DNA from: CALMEH01 sp031409875
GTDB taxonomy: Bacteria > Acidobacteriota > Blastocatellia > Pyrinomonadales > Pyrinomonadaceae
DNA: 64,000 nucleotides
Direction: 5' to 3'
Assembly: GCA_031409875.1 (NCBI GenBank)
Contig: JANNYB010000062.1
Location: forward strand, 24,177 to 88,176
Shown here: positions 17,753-27,381 of the stretch, in pieces
Layout of the letters: each line of letters starts with the position of its first letter
Numbering within the stretch: the first letter of the stretch is position 1
Translations under genes and position numbers: made by a program
Notes under the pieces: model-generated
Database searches by the model: none
Told to the model about the DNA's origin: nothing
What the model saw: only the letters and a program-made list of their open reading frames with translations

Positions 17753-17965
17753 AAAGTTGAAGCCGGATTTGGGGATTAATCAAAAAAAACATCACAACTA
17801 AAAATAATCATAATTATTTTTTAGTTGAAATAATTCTAAAAAAAGTTTAAAATTCGGTTGCTAACAAATGGTTAGATCAATTTGGCAAAATTGATCTACA
17901 GCAACAAATAATTGTCTGTAAATCAAAATTCTAAACAATTTCAAATTAAAAATTTCAAAGACTTC

Positions 17966-18060
17966 AGCTGATTGTTGAAAACAGATGAAATTTTTTGCCG
18001 ATAACGCAAAAAATTTCGTTTATCCCTATTCCGTTCTTTCTTCAACAACCAAAATCAGCT
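17966..18060 (+). promoter_or_regulatory. structured leader before the large protease
   Basis: Outer arms AGCTGATTGTTGAA (17966-17979) and TTCAACAACCAAAATCAGCT (18041-18060) pair, and inside them GAAATTTTTTGC and GCAAAAAATTTC form a perfect 12-bp stem. It ends 36 bp before the start codon, whose ribosome site is AGGAGAG. It could be a cis-acting RNA or another repeat hairpin; the arms are not tandem repeats, unlike most hairpins here. Confidence 0.5.
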
Positions 18061-18096
18061 TCATAATAAATAAAATTGAACAGCTAGGAGAGAAAA

Positions 18097-21000
18097 ATGA
18101 AAAAGAAAACTTCTGTGGGAATTTTCGCCGCAATGTCGAAAATTTCTAAAAACTTTAAATCAAGTCGTTTGATATTCGGCGCGGCTTTGGTCGTCTTCGG
18201 ACTTGTCGGCGCGTCAATTTTTTGGCATCAAATTTCATTTGCCGAGCGCACCGAAACAAACAAAGAAAAACAATCCCCAAACGTCTGGCAGATCGCTGAA
18301 AGAAACGCGGTTGCCAACCGAGCCGAAGGTTTGCCCGATGAATTTCAAACCGTAAGACTCGATAAACAAAGCCTTGCGAATTTGCTTCGCAACGCGCCGC
18401 ACGAATCGCGCACGCCTTTGAAAGACAGCGAATTAGTTTTGCAATTTCCAATGCCGGACGGCACGTTTTCGCGTTTTCGCGTGCAGGAAGCTCCGGTTTT
18501 GGAAGAAGGTTTGGCGGCACGATTTCCCGATATTAAAAGCTATCGAATTCTCGGACTTGATTCAGCCGCCACAACCGGACGTTTCGATTTCACGCCTCGC
18601 GGTTTTCACGCCACAATAATTTCACCCGAAGAAATCATCAACATTTTGCCCGCAGACGCGAACGACGATTCGCTTTATGCCAGCTACAAAAGCGATGGAC
18701 ACGAACACGCCGACGGGAAAACTTGTTTTGTCGAGGAAAAACATAAAATCAACGTCAGCACCGACGAATCGGTTGCGCCGCAAACCTCCGTCGGTCCGAC
18801 TCTGCGAACATACCGCATCGCTATTTCGACAACTTTTGAATACACTTCGGACGCACAACTCGGCGGCGGAACTGTTCCTTCGACAGTCGCTTCGATTAAC
18901 ACTTGGCTCACGGCGACAAACGCGATTTATGAACGCGAATTGTCAATTCGAATGATAATGGTCAACGATACCGACGCGATTTATACGGCAAACACCGATC
19001 CGTATGATGATTCAATCGGAGTGAGCAATTCGGGAGTGATGCTCGACCAAGTGAGAAATGTTCTACGCGATCAAGTCGGCGTGGCAAATTACAATCTCGG
19101 ACATTTATTTGCGAGAAACGGCGGCGGCGGCGTTGCGTATCTTGGTGTGATTTGCAGCAATTCCACACAAGGCGGCTTCGGTGCGCTCAAAGGCGGCGGC
19201 GTAACATCGCTCGGCGCACCAATCGGCAATTCCGGCTCGCTCAAAGTTCTGGCTCACGAAATTGGACATCAATTCGGCGCAGACCATACATTTAACGGCA
19301 CATTAAACGGTTGTGGCGGCGGAAACCGAAGCACGAACGGCGTAAATTCTTACGAAGCCGGCAGTGGCAATACGATTATGTCTTACTTCAGCATTTGCAG
19401 TAACGATAATGTCGTAGGCGTAAGCGATTTGCGATTTCATTCGCGCAGTCATTTTCAAATGACCGACCACGTTATCAACGGCAGTGGCAACAGTTGCGTT
19501 ACAACATCTGCCACCGGAAATACCGCGCCGACTATCAACGCGGGCGCGAATTTTACGATTCCCAGACTTACGCCGTTCACTTTGACCGCAACCGGAAGCG
19601 ATGCGGATTTGGGCGATGTTAATAATTTGACCTACGCTTGGGAACAATATCAAGCGGGCGGAACTTTGTATTTTCAAGACGGAACAGCCCCAACTTTCAA
19701 CGACGCGCTCGACACGGTGGCGACTACGCGCCCGATTTTCCGCGCCGTGCAGACTTCAACCAATCCGTCGCGCACTTTTCCGAGTTTGGAATTTATTTTG
19801 AACAATGCCAACGATCCGCCGGACACGGTTGGCGGAAGGCAGACGGCGGAAGAATTGCCGCGCATCGGACGCACGCTTAATTTTCGTTCCACCGTGCGCG
19901 ACGCTGCGGGCGGCGTAAATGATGCGGCGATGACGGTTACGGTTGACGGCGCGACCGGACCGTTCACAGTTGTTGACCCGGTTGGAACTTGGACGGGCGG
20001 CACGGCGCAAATCGTAACGTGGAACGTGAACAGCACAACTCCGCTTGCCGCAAACGTCAAAATCTCGCTTTCAACCGACGGTGGCAACACTTTCCCGACG
20101 GTTTTGCTAAACAGCACCGCCAATGACGGAAGTGAAAGCATTACCGTTCCGAACGGGATTGTTACTTCGACGGCTCGCGTTAAAATCGAAGCCGTCGGAA
20201 ATATCTTTTTCGACATTTCAGGTGTGAATTTTGCAGTTACGCCGGGCGACACTTGTCCGGTAATTACTGATTTCAGCCCGAAGGCAGGAATTGTCGGTTC
20301 ATCGGTTGTTATTACCGGAACAGGTTTTACAGGCGCAACTTCGGTAACTTTTAACGGCACGAGCGCGGCGTTCACCGTCAACAGCAATACGCAAATCACC
20401 GCCACTGTTCCCGCGGGCGCGACGGGCGGTGTGATTGCCGTCAATGAAGGTGGCTGCACGGCGGCGCAAACGAGTTCAAATTTTGCGGTTTGTCCGAGTG
20501 CGGCAACCACGCTCCAAATTGATGACGATTCGGCTGAATCGGCATCAAGCATCGGAGATATTACGAGCTATTTTGTCAATCGTCTGACACCTGCGTCTTA
20601 TCCCGCGACTTTGAGTTCGGTTACGATTGTTTATCCGAATTTCGGCGGTTTTCCGGTAAATCGTCCGGTTACGATTTTGTCGGGAAGCAATACGAGTGGC
20701 GGCGTGAATAATACGACTTTTCGAACAATCGCGGCAACGGCAAGCGCACTCGGAACGCCTGTAACTTACAATGTCGAACCGATTACGATTACTTCGGGCG
20801 ATTTTGTTGTCGGTTACAGCATCGTGAATGCCGGATTTTTTCCGGTTGGCGTTGATACTTCCGCTCCGCAAAATGGACGTTCTTATTTTTCGTCAGACGG
20901 CAGTAACTTTTCTTTACAATCATTAAATCGAAATTATCTGATTCGTGCGGGAGTTTTCACCGGAGCTTGCTCGACCGGAAACTGCACTTACACCATTTCG

Positions 21001-21510
21001 CCGACGACGCAGAATATCGCATACACCGGCGGAACGGGAACGGTCAATGTTACGACTCAAGCAGGTTGCGTTTGGACGGCTTCGCGGCAGAATTACTGGA
21101 TTTCGATGACCTCGAATTTCCACGATGAATTTTTGGGAACGGGAAGCGGCTCTGCGACCTTTAATGTTGCGGGGAATAATTCGATTGCCAGAACCGGAAC
21201 GGTTACCGTTGCCGGACAAAACGTCGTTGTTAATCAAGTCGCCGCGCCGACCGCCGCAAGTGTTTCGGTTGCCGGCAGAGTTTCAAATCTTGCGGGTAAC
21301 GGCGTGCGCGGTGCGATTGTTAGTTTGCTTGACCAAAACGGGCAGACACGAACCACGCGGACAAACGCTTTCGGTTACTACAATTTTGAAGAAATCGAAG
21401 CCGGTGCAACGATTGTTTTGAGCGTTTCGGCAAAGCGTTTCACCTTCGCGCCACAGGTCGTAGTTGTTAGCGATTCGATTGATAAACTCGATTTTGTTTC
21501 GCTCGAATAA
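18097..21510 (+). CDS. large secreted reprolysin-like protease with adhesion-type tail
   Basis: 1137 aa. N-terminal anchor/signal (about 24-48), a propeptide-like region to about 220, and the metzincin domain with HEIGHQFGADHTF (zinc site starting at residue 387) and NTIMSYF as Met-turn. Then come beta domains: a bacterial Ig-like stretch, an IPT/TIG domain (VITDFSPKAGIVGSSVVITG), a BACON-like domain ending in TVTVAGQNVVVNQ, and a C-terminal carboxypeptidase-regulatory-like domain (VAGRVSNLAGNGVRGAIVSL). This architecture is common in secreted proteins of Acidobacteriota. Long AT-rich leader upstream. Confidence 0.85.
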   Translation: MKKKTSVGIFAAMSKISKNFKSSRLIFGAALVVFGLVGASIFWHQISFAERTETNKEKQSPNVWQIAERNAVANRAEGLPDEFQTVRLDKQSLANLLRNAPHESRTPLKDSELVLQFPMPDGTFSRFRVQEAPVLEEGLAARFPDIKSYRILGLDSAATTGRFDFTPRGFHATIISPEEIINILPADANDDSLYASYKSDGHEHADGKTCFVEEKHKINVSTDESVAPQTSVGPTLRTYRIAISTTFEYTSDAQLGGGTVPSTVASINTWLTATNAIYERELSIRMIMVNDTDAIYTANTDPYDDSIGVSNSGVMLDQVRNVLRDQVGVANYNLGHLFARNGGGGVAYLGVICSNSTQGGFGALKGGGVTSLGAPIGNSGSLKVLAHEIGHQFGADHTFNGTLNGCGGGNRSTNGVNSYEAGSGNTIMSYFSICSNDNVVGVSDLRFHSRSHFQMTDHVINGSGNSCVTTSATGNTAPTINAGANFTIPRLTPFTLTATGSDADLGDVNNLTYAWEQYQAGGTLYFQDGTAPTFNDALDTVATTRPIFRAVQTSTNPSRTFPSLEFILNNANDPPDTVGGRQTAEELPRIGRTLNFRSTVRDAAGGVNDAAMTVTVDGATGPFTVVDPVGTWTGGTAQIVTWNVNSTTPLAANVKISLSTDGGNTFPTVLLNSTANDGSESITVPNGIVTSTARVKIEAVGNIFFDISGVNFAVTPGDTCPVITDFSPKAGIVGSSVVITGTGFTGATSVTFNGTSAAFTVNSNTQITATVPAGATGGVIAVNEGGCTAAQTSSNFAVCPSAATTLQIDDDSAESASSIGDITSYFVNRLTPASYPATLSSVTIVYPNFGGFPVNRPVTILSGSNTSGGVNNTTFRTIAATASALGTPVTYNVEPITITSGDFVVGYSIVNAGFFPVGVDTSAPQNGRSYFSSDGSNFSLQSLNRNYLIRAGVFTGACSTGNCTYTISPTTQNIAYTGGTGTVNVTTQAGCVWTASRQNYWISMTSNFHDEFLGTGSGSATFNVAGNNSIARTGTVTVAGQNVVVNQVAAPTAASVSVAGRVSNLAGNGVRGAIVSLLDQNGQTRTTRTNAFGYYNFEEIEAGATIVLSVSAKRFTFAPQVVVVSDSIDKLDFVSLE

Positions 21511-21583
21511 TTTGCAACAATGTGCGGTAGCGATTTGGCACAATTTGTTTATTCGTTACCGCTCATTGCCTCTGAAAAGATTT

Positions 21584-21670
21584 TTGCCCGCGAAATACGC
21601 GAAACACGCGAAATAAAAATACTGATTGTTTTTGTATTTTTTTCGCGTATTTCGCGTATTTCGCGGGCAA
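21584..21670. repeat. hairpin with CGCGAAATA-type 9-mers
   Basis: TTGCCCGCGAAATACGCGAA and the inverse TTTCGCGTATTTCGCGGGCAA form long arms built from 9-bp units. It lies after the large protease and could double as its transcription end. A GGTAGCGA inverted pair lies just before it (21528-21575). Confidence 0.8.
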
Positions 21671-21806
21671 TTTTTTCATTTATTGAAATCGCTTTGCATA
21701 TAACTTGAATTCGCAGAATTATAGAAAATAATTGACACTGTTTTTGGCAAAATGTTAAAATAATAAACGACGTTAAACGCTATTAAACTCACGTCTGCCG
21801 ATAATT

Positions 21807-22667
21807 ATGTCAACAATAAAATGTCCCAACTGCAATTTAATCAATTTTGCGACGTTTCAGTTTTGCAAGCGTTGTAATTTCTCATTAAAAGAAGTTTCAA
21901 CGGTTCAAAATGATACGAATATTTCCATTCCCGCCGGTGGAACGAGCATTCGCCAAGTGCCGCAAAAACAGCACCGCGAACCGCAATCTTTGCCGCCGAC
22001 GGTTGTTGGATACGAACCGCAAAAGCAGTATCCGCAACAACATAACGGACAATTCCATCAAAACAATTACGCGCCGCCGTCGCCGCAAGCATACAATTAC
22101 GACTTGCCGCAATTTCCGCAAGGTCAGCGTCCGCCGCAGTTTAATCAATATCAAACTCCGCAAGTTTTTCAGCCGCAAGAAGTCGCATATCGAAAACTCG
22201 GAAGCGAAATTGCGTTGCATAAAAACGGAAATTTGCCGGAAATTTGCGTCAAATGCGGCGAAGATTTGACGGTTTATAACGGCGGCGCGTTTGTCGCGCA
22301 AAAATACCGCTGGCATCATCCCGCGCTTTATATTGCTTTGATTAGCCCGATAATTTATTTGATTTTGTCGCTGTGTTTGAGCGAACGGGCGACGATTAAT
22401 GTGCCGCTTTGTTACGAACATATCAAAAGCCGTGAAAACGCGAGAAATTTTTTGATTTGCGGCGGCGTTATTTCGGCATTTTTGGTGATTTTATCGTTTA
22501 ATTTCGGCGCGGTCGGCTTCGGATTTCTGTTGATGTTGGGCGCGTTGATAACACTCACGGCAGTTTCGGAATATTCATACAAACCTGTCAGAATTAAACG
22601 CTCGCAAGGTTCTTATTTTCATCTGGCGGGCGCGTCGGACAGTTTTCTTAATCGGCTTCCATTTTAA
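21807..22667 (+). CDS. zinc-ribbon, Pro/Gln-rich membrane protein
   Basis: N-terminal CPNC...CKRC ribbon (6-23), then a low-complexity Pro/Gln/Tyr region (50-130), a second Cys pair ICVKCGE, and four hydrophobic segments in the last 130 residues. The gene ends 5 bp before the kinase at 22673, so the two are co-transcribed; the kinase is the likely partner or regulator. Function unknown. Confidence 0.65.
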   Translation: MSTIKCPNCNLINFATFQFCKRCNFSLKEVSTVQNDTNISIPAGGTSIRQVPQKQHREPQSLPPTVVGYEPQKQYPQQHNGQFHQNNYAPPSPQAYNYDLPQFPQGQRPPQFNQYQTPQVFQPQEVAYRKLGSEIALHKNGNLPEICVKCGEDLTVYNGGAFVAQKYRWHHPALYIALISPIIYLILSLCLSERATINVPLCYEHIKSRENARNFLICGGVISAFLVILSFNFGAVGFGFLLMLGALITLTAVSEYSYKPVRIKRSQGSYFHLAGASDSFLNRLPF

Positions 22668-22672
22668 TTTTT

Positions 22673-24679
22673 ATGACTGAACAACAGATAATCGGAGGAC
22701 ATTTTCGGATAATTTCCGCGCTCGGCAGTGGCGGATTCGGTTTGACGTTTCTTGCCGAAGATTTGCGTCTGCCGAATCGTCCGCGTTGTGTTTTGAAGAA
22801 ACTTCACGCCGAATTTCCCGATGAAAAATCGTTTCAGATTGCGAATCGTCTCTTTCATCAAGAAGCCGAAACACTTTATCATCTCGGCGGGCATCCAAAA
22901 ATCACTTCGCTGATTGCACATTTTGAAGAAAACGGCGAATTTTTTCTGGTGCAGGAATTAGTCGAAGGCGCAACATTGGCACAAAATTTTGCCGCAAAAG
23001 GAAATTACAACGAAAAAGAAGCCGTCGAATTGATTACGCAGATTTTGGAAACGCTGACTTTTGTTCACAGCCGAAACGTCATTCACCGCGATATAAAACC
23101 GACAAATTTGATTCGCCGCGCATCGGACGGCAGCATTTTTTTGATTGATTTCGGCGCGGTCAAACAAGTCGGAGTTAATCCGCACAATCAAAATCCGACA
23201 TTTCAATCAACAATTACAATTGGTTCGACGGGTTATATGCCGCCCGAACAAACTGCCGGAAAACCGCGTTTTGCGAGCGATCTTTATTCTGCCGGATTAG
23301 TAACAATCGAGGCTTTGACAGGTTTGAATCCTTTGAAATTGCCGCAAAATCCGACAACGGGCGAATTCGTCTGGCAACATAAAACGAGAATTAACGCGGA
23401 TTTCGGCAACTTTCTGTCAAAACTTGTCCGATATGATTTTCGCCAACGCTATAATTCGGCAAATGAAGCGTTTGCGTCTTTGCAGATGTTGGCTTCGATT
23501 GCGGGTTATAATCGAAAACCTTTGATACCGCAAACCCCGATTCAACCTGTTTTTTATCAACCTGCGCCATTGCCGCAAGCGCAATTTTCACAAATAACAA
23601 TTGCGCCGACCGTGCAAGTAATGCCGAATCAACGGCAAACGCTTTTTCAACCTGTTCCATTAAAAGCCGCGCCAGCTTTGTTTGCGGAAAATAACGCGAA
23701 AAAATCCGATTCAAGTAACGATTTTAAACTTGCCGCCGGAATTATCGGCGGAATTTTGGCGTTGTTTTTTGTTAGCGGATTTATGATTTATGCGGCGGCA
23801 AATTATAAAACTGAAAAGCAAGTTTCGAGCGCGGTGGCGGTGAAAAAAGAAAGCGCAAAACCGGGTCCGGTTTTTCAGGAAGCCTTAGATCAAGCGGAAG
23901 AAGCCGAAACTAAAGAAGAAAAAGCAAAAACTCCGGCGGATTGGAATGCCGTCGGCTTACAATATGAACGCGCTTTAGGTTTAGCGGCATCAGTTCCGAC
24001 GACGAGTTCGGATTATCCTGACGCACAGAAAAAAGCAAATGAATATCACATTAAATCAGATGCGGCGTTTCAAAAATCAAAAGTTGCTGTTGCCGAAAAT
24101 CCAAATTATCCGACAAATTCGGCAAATTTGAATCATTTTCAAACCGTAAGTTCGTCAAATTATCCGACCACAACCACGACCACAACCACGCCTTCAAGGT
24201 ATCCGACACCGACACCGAAACCTGTTGTAACAATGCCGGCAAAGCAATCTTATAGTATGTATTTGGCTTATAACATTGTTAGTTACAGCGGTTTGGAGAA
24301 AAAAGTTATTACGACAAACGATGCGATTTTTACGAGTTCGGTTGAGAAACAATCAAACAATATGCGCGATTCGGGCGTTGTCAGAATCAATCTGCAAGGC
24401 GGTTCATACAGTTCGGCGAGTCTGGCATTTAAAGCACCGCACGGACAGCGTTTATCGAGCGGAAATTATTCAAACGCCCAAGAATTCGGTTCGCAATCGC
24501 CGACGATGTATGCCGTTTCATTCGACAAAATGTGGTGTTCGCAGGGAAATCACAGCTTTTCGATAAACAGTATTATTTACGACGACCTTTACTCTAATCT
24601 TACCTATCTCGATGCGTCATTTACGATTGCTTGCGACAATAAAAAAGTTATGGGGCGAATCCGTTACGATTCGAGATAA
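22673..24679 (+). CDS. Ser/Thr protein kinase with C-terminal extracytoplasmic domain
   Basis: Kinase domain 1-275: ALGSGGFGLTFLAED (glycine loop), CVLKKL (ATP-binding Lys), HRDIKPTNLI (catalytic loop), DFGAVKQ (Mg-binding) and GYMPPEQ (activation segment). Then a Pro/Gln linker, one membrane helix at about 353-375, a coiled linker with TTTTTTTP low complexity, and a C-terminal beta domain (545-668) that probably senses a ligand outside. PknB-like bacterial kinase. Coupled to the zinc-ribbon gene upstream. Confidence 0.88.
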   Translation: MTEQQIIGGHFRIISALGSGGFGLTFLAEDLRLPNRPRCVLKKLHAEFPDEKSFQIANRLFHQEAETLYHLGGHPKITSLIAHFEENGEFFLVQELVEGATLAQNFAAKGNYNEKEAVELITQILETLTFVHSRNVIHRDIKPTNLIRRASDGSIFLIDFGAVKQVGVNPHNQNPTFQSTITIGSTGYMPPEQTAGKPRFASDLYSAGLVTIEALTGLNPLKLPQNPTTGEFVWQHKTRINADFGNFLSKLVRYDFRQRYNSANEAFASLQMLASIAGYNRKPLIPQTPIQPVFYQPAPLPQAQFSQITIAPTVQVMPNQRQTLFQPVPLKAAPALFAENNAKKSDSSNDFKLAAGIIGGILALFFVSGFMIYAAANYKTEKQVSSAVAVKKESAKPGPVFQEALDQAEEAETKEEKAKTPADWNAVGLQYERALGLAASVPTTSSDYPDAQKKANEYHIKSDAAFQKSKVAVAENPNYPTNSANLNHFQTVSSSNYPTTTTTTTTPSRYPTPTPKPVVTMPAKQSYSMYLAYNIVSYSGLEKKVITTNDAIFTSSVEKQSNNMRDSGVVRINLQGGSYSSASLAFKAPHGQRLSSGNYSNAQEFGSQSPTMYAVSFDKMWCSQGNHSFSINSIIYDDLYSNLTYLDASFTIACDNKKVMGRIRYDSR

Positions 24680-24688
24680 CTTTTAATT

Positions 24689-24745
24689 GGAACAACGAGC
24701 AGTAAGCAGCGCAGAATTTGCCAAGTCGCTATCGCTCCTTGTTCC
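24689..24745. repeat. AGTCGCTA-type inverted repeat
   Basis: GGAACAACGAGC and GCTCCTTGTTCC enclose AATTTGCCAAGTCGCTATC. The core AATTTGCCAAGTCGCTACCG recurs at 36763-36831, and related stems occur at 29021 and 50816. Confidence 0.75.
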
Positions 24746-24775
24746 GATTTTTTGATTTATGTAGAATTAACGGTT

Positions 24776-26290
24776 ATGCAAGTTAAAACTGCAACGGACG
24801 AATTACAAAATTATTTGATTGACGCAAGCAATCTGCAAGGCGGATTTGCCGAGAAACTTTTTATTCCCGAAACGGCGGAAGAAATTTCCGAAATCTTAAA
24901 AGAAGCCTACGAAAAAAATATAAAAGTTACCGTTTCCGGCGCACGGACGGGAACTGTCGGCGGCGCAATTCCTTTCGGCGGTTATGTGATTTCGCTCGAA
25001 CAACTCAATAAAATCAAAGAAATTAACAAATCAGAAAATTTTGCGGTGGTTGAAAGCGGCGTGATTTTGAATGATTTCCAAAAAGCCGTCGAAGCGGAAA
25101 ATCTTTTTTATCCGCCCGATCCGACCGAATGGAGTTGTCAAATCGGCGGCACGATTGCGACCAACGCTTCAGGCGCGAGAAGTTTTAAATACGGCGCGAC
25201 ACGCGAATTTGTCGAAGAATTGGAAATCGTGTTGGCAAACGGTGAAATCTTAAACTTAAAACGCGGCGAAAATTTCTCGAAAGACGGTTTTATCGAACTT
25301 GAAACCGCCAACGGAACAGTATTTAAAGCCAATTTGCCGACGTATCAACAACCTGATGTTCGCAAAAATACCAGCGGATATTTCACGGGTTACACCGTTG
25401 ACGCGATTGATTTATTCATCGGCAGCGAAGGCACGCTCGGCATAATTACGCAAGCCAAACTCAGAATTTTGCCTAAACCTGAATCTTTTTTTAGCGGCAT
25501 AATTTTCTTTGAACACGAAACAAATCTACTCGATTTCGTCAACGAAGCCAGAAAAATCTCATTCAATACAAGACAAGAAAAAATCAAAAATCAAAAATCA
25601 AAAATCAAAAATCAAATAGACGCAAGTTTGATTGAATATTTTGACGAAAAAGCCTTGAAATTTATCTCGGAAAAATTTCCCGAAGTTCCCGAAACTGCAA
25701 AAGGCGCGATATTTTTCGAGCAGGAAACAACCGCCGAAAGCGAAGATACGCTTTTAGAATCTTGGAATGAATTACTTGAAAAAAACAACGCCGATTTAGA
25801 GCGTTCGTGGTTCACCACAACGGAACAAGACCGCGAAAAAATGCGCGAATTTCGCCACGCGCTGCCGGTTTCGGTCAATGAAAGAATCGTAAAATACAAA
25901 CAGAAAAAAGTCGGCACGGATATGGCTGTGCCGGATGATAAATTTGAATCTTTTTTGAAGTTTTACAAAGAAAAATTGGACGCTTCGGGCTTAGAATATG
26001 TAATTTTCGGACATATCGGCGATTGTCATTTGCACGCGAATATGATTCCGACATCGGACGAAGAAGCACAAAAAGCGCGACATCTTTACGGCAGATTTAT
26101 TGCCCAAAGTATTATGCTCGGCGGCACGATTTCCGCCGAACACGGCATCGGCAAACATAAATCGAAATATCTCTATGTGCAATACGGCGAACGATATTTA
26201 AACGAAATGGCTGAACTAAAACGCGCTTTCGACAAGAAGGGAATTTTGGGGCGCGGTAATATTTTTGCCGAAAACTTTCTGAATTCGTAA
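24776..26290 (+). CDS. FAD-linked oxidase, glycolate/D-lactate dehydrogenase type
   Basis: 504 aa from MQVKTATDELQNYL. FAD-binding PCMH fold: VTVSGARTGTVGGA, PPDPTEWSCQIGGTIATNASG, the GSEGTLGIITQAKLRI loop; then the C-terminal FAD-oxidase domain with GHIGDCHLHANM and the ending AEHGIGKHKSKYL. The family (GlcD, Dld2) oxidises 2-hydroxy acids. Around 25576-25617 the gene contains five tandem copies of an AAAAATC heptamer (protein KIKNQKSKIKNQ), inserted in a loop and keeping frame. No GlcE/GlcF subunits adjoin it. Confidence 0.88.
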   Translation: MQVKTATDELQNYLIDASNLQGGFAEKLFIPETAEEISEILKEAYEKNIKVTVSGARTGTVGGAIPFGGYVISLEQLNKIKEINKSENFAVVESGVILNDFQKAVEAENLFYPPDPTEWSCQIGGTIATNASGARSFKYGATREFVEELEIVLANGEILNLKRGENFSKDGFIELETANGTVFKANLPTYQQPDVRKNTSGYFTGYTVDAIDLFIGSEGTLGIITQAKLRILPKPESFFSGIIFFEHETNLLDFVNEARKISFNTRQEKIKNQKSKIKNQIDASLIEYFDEKALKFISEKFPEVPETAKGAIFFEQETTAESEDTLLESWNELLEKNNADLERSWFTTTEQDREKMREFRHALPVSVNERIVKYKQKKVGTDMAVPDDKFESFLKFYKEKLDASGLEYVIFGHIGDCHLHANMIPTSDEEAQKARHLYGRFIAQSIMLGGTISAEHGIGKHKSKYLYVQYGERYLNEMAELKRAFDKKGILGRGNIFAENFLNS

Positions 26291-26291
26291 T

Positions 26292-26516
26292 TAAATCTAT
26301 CAGTTATCAGTTATCATCTATTTAGTAGTGGTGAACATTTTCAACTACTAAGTAGGCGGACAGAAGTATTTTATGAATCTTAACCACAAAATAACACAAA
26401 AAGATACAAAAAGAGTGGACATCTTTTGTGGATTTTTGTGTTATTTTGTGGTTTCAAATTAAAAATTATTCTGTCCATCTACTTATATAGATGATAGATG
26501 ATAACTGATAGATGTA
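26292..26516. repeat. nested palindrome with near-duplicate flanks
   Basis: Outer ends ATCTATCAGTTATC / GATAACTGATAGAT, then AAGTAGGCGGACAGAA / TTCTGTCCATCTACTT, then the hairpin AACCACAAAATAACACAAAA / TTTTGTGTTATTTTGTGGTT. Flanks GTAATTAA and GTAATTGA may be a target duplication. It fills the gap between the oxidase and the HAD gene; nothing else is seen there. Confidence 0.8.
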
Positions 26517-26601
26517 ATTGAACATAACGGTTCGCAAATTGTAAATTGTAACTTATAATCTGTTAATTGATTTAAAATCTGTCGAGAAGGGAAATCTATA
26601 A

Positions 26602-27291
26602 ATGATAAAAGCAATATTATTCGATTTTAACGGCGTAATAATTGATGACGAGCCGATTCAGATGCGGGCGTATCAGGAAATTTTGAAAGGCGAAGGCATT
26701 GATTTGACGGAAGAAGATTATTATTCGTGTCTCGGAATGGACGATATAACCTTTGTTGCGGCGGCGTTTGAACGTGCCGGAAAAACAGTTGAAGCTAATA
26801 AGATTTTGGAATTGACGCTGGCAAAATCGAAACTTTGGCGCGATAAAGTAGCGGATAATTTGCCGCTTTTTGAAGGCGCGGAAAATTTTATTCGCAAAAT
26901 GGCAAAGGAATTTACGCTCGGCATTGTTTCGATGGCGTGGCGTGAAGAAATCGAATATGTTTTGGAACGCGCGAACTTAAGAGAATGTTTTTCGGTAATC
27001 GTTGCTGCTGAAGACGTAAAATTGCCGAAACCGAATCCCGAATGTTATCGTCTCGGTTTTCGATACGTTGACGCGGCGCACACCGCGCATAAACATCTGC
27101 CGATCACGCACGACGAATGTTTGGTCATCGAAGATTCACCGCCGGGAATTTTGGCGGCAAAAGCGGCTGACTTGAAAACTTTAGCGGTAACAAATACAGT
27201 TTCCGAAGCCGTAATGCGCGAAGTCGGTGCAGATGCGATTGCGAAGAATTTGGATGATTGGATGCCGGAATCGGTGAGATTGGTTTTTTAA
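26602..27291 (+). CDS. HAD-family phosphatase, beta-phosphoglucomutase-like
   Basis: 229 aa. HAD motif I FDFNGVIIDDEP (Asp8 and Asn10; the usual DxD is DFN here, which is seen in some members), a cap domain (15-90), motif II near LGIVSMAW, motif III KLPKPNPECY and motif IV VIEDSPPGILAAKAA. Likely a cytosolic sugar phosphatase or phosphomutase. The Asn in place of the second Asp of motif I is worth noting, since that residue acts as acid/base. Ribosome site GAAGGGA precedes the start. Confidence 0.82.
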   Translation: MIKAILFDFNGVIIDDEPIQMRAYQEILKGEGIDLTEEDYYSCLGMDDITFVAAAFERAGKTVEANKILELTLAKSKLWRDKVADNLPLFEGAENFIRKMAKEFTLGIVSMAWREEIEYVLERANLRECFSVIVAAEDVKLPKPNPECYRLGFRYVDAAHTAHKHLPITHDECLVIEDSPPGILAAKAADLKTLAVTNTVSEAVMREVGADAIAKNLDDWMPESVRLVF

Positions 27292-27376
27292 AACGAGAAA
27301 GTGAGAAAGTGAGAAAGTGAGAAAGTGAGATTAAAACTATGGAATTTCTCCTTTTCTCGTTTTCTCACTTTCTAAA
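27289..27376. repeat. hairpin with GAGAAAGT octamers
   Basis: Four to five tandem GAGAAAGT units on the left are answered by TTTCTCGTTTTCTCACTTTC on the right. It fills the whole gap between the HAD gene and the helical-repeat gene. Confidence 0.8.
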
Positions 27377-27381
27377 CAAAA

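Noticed and set aside
19674..20552. 292-codon frame antisense to the large protease
   Set aside because: Shadow of the GC-rich third positions of the protease; no start signal and low-complexity composition.
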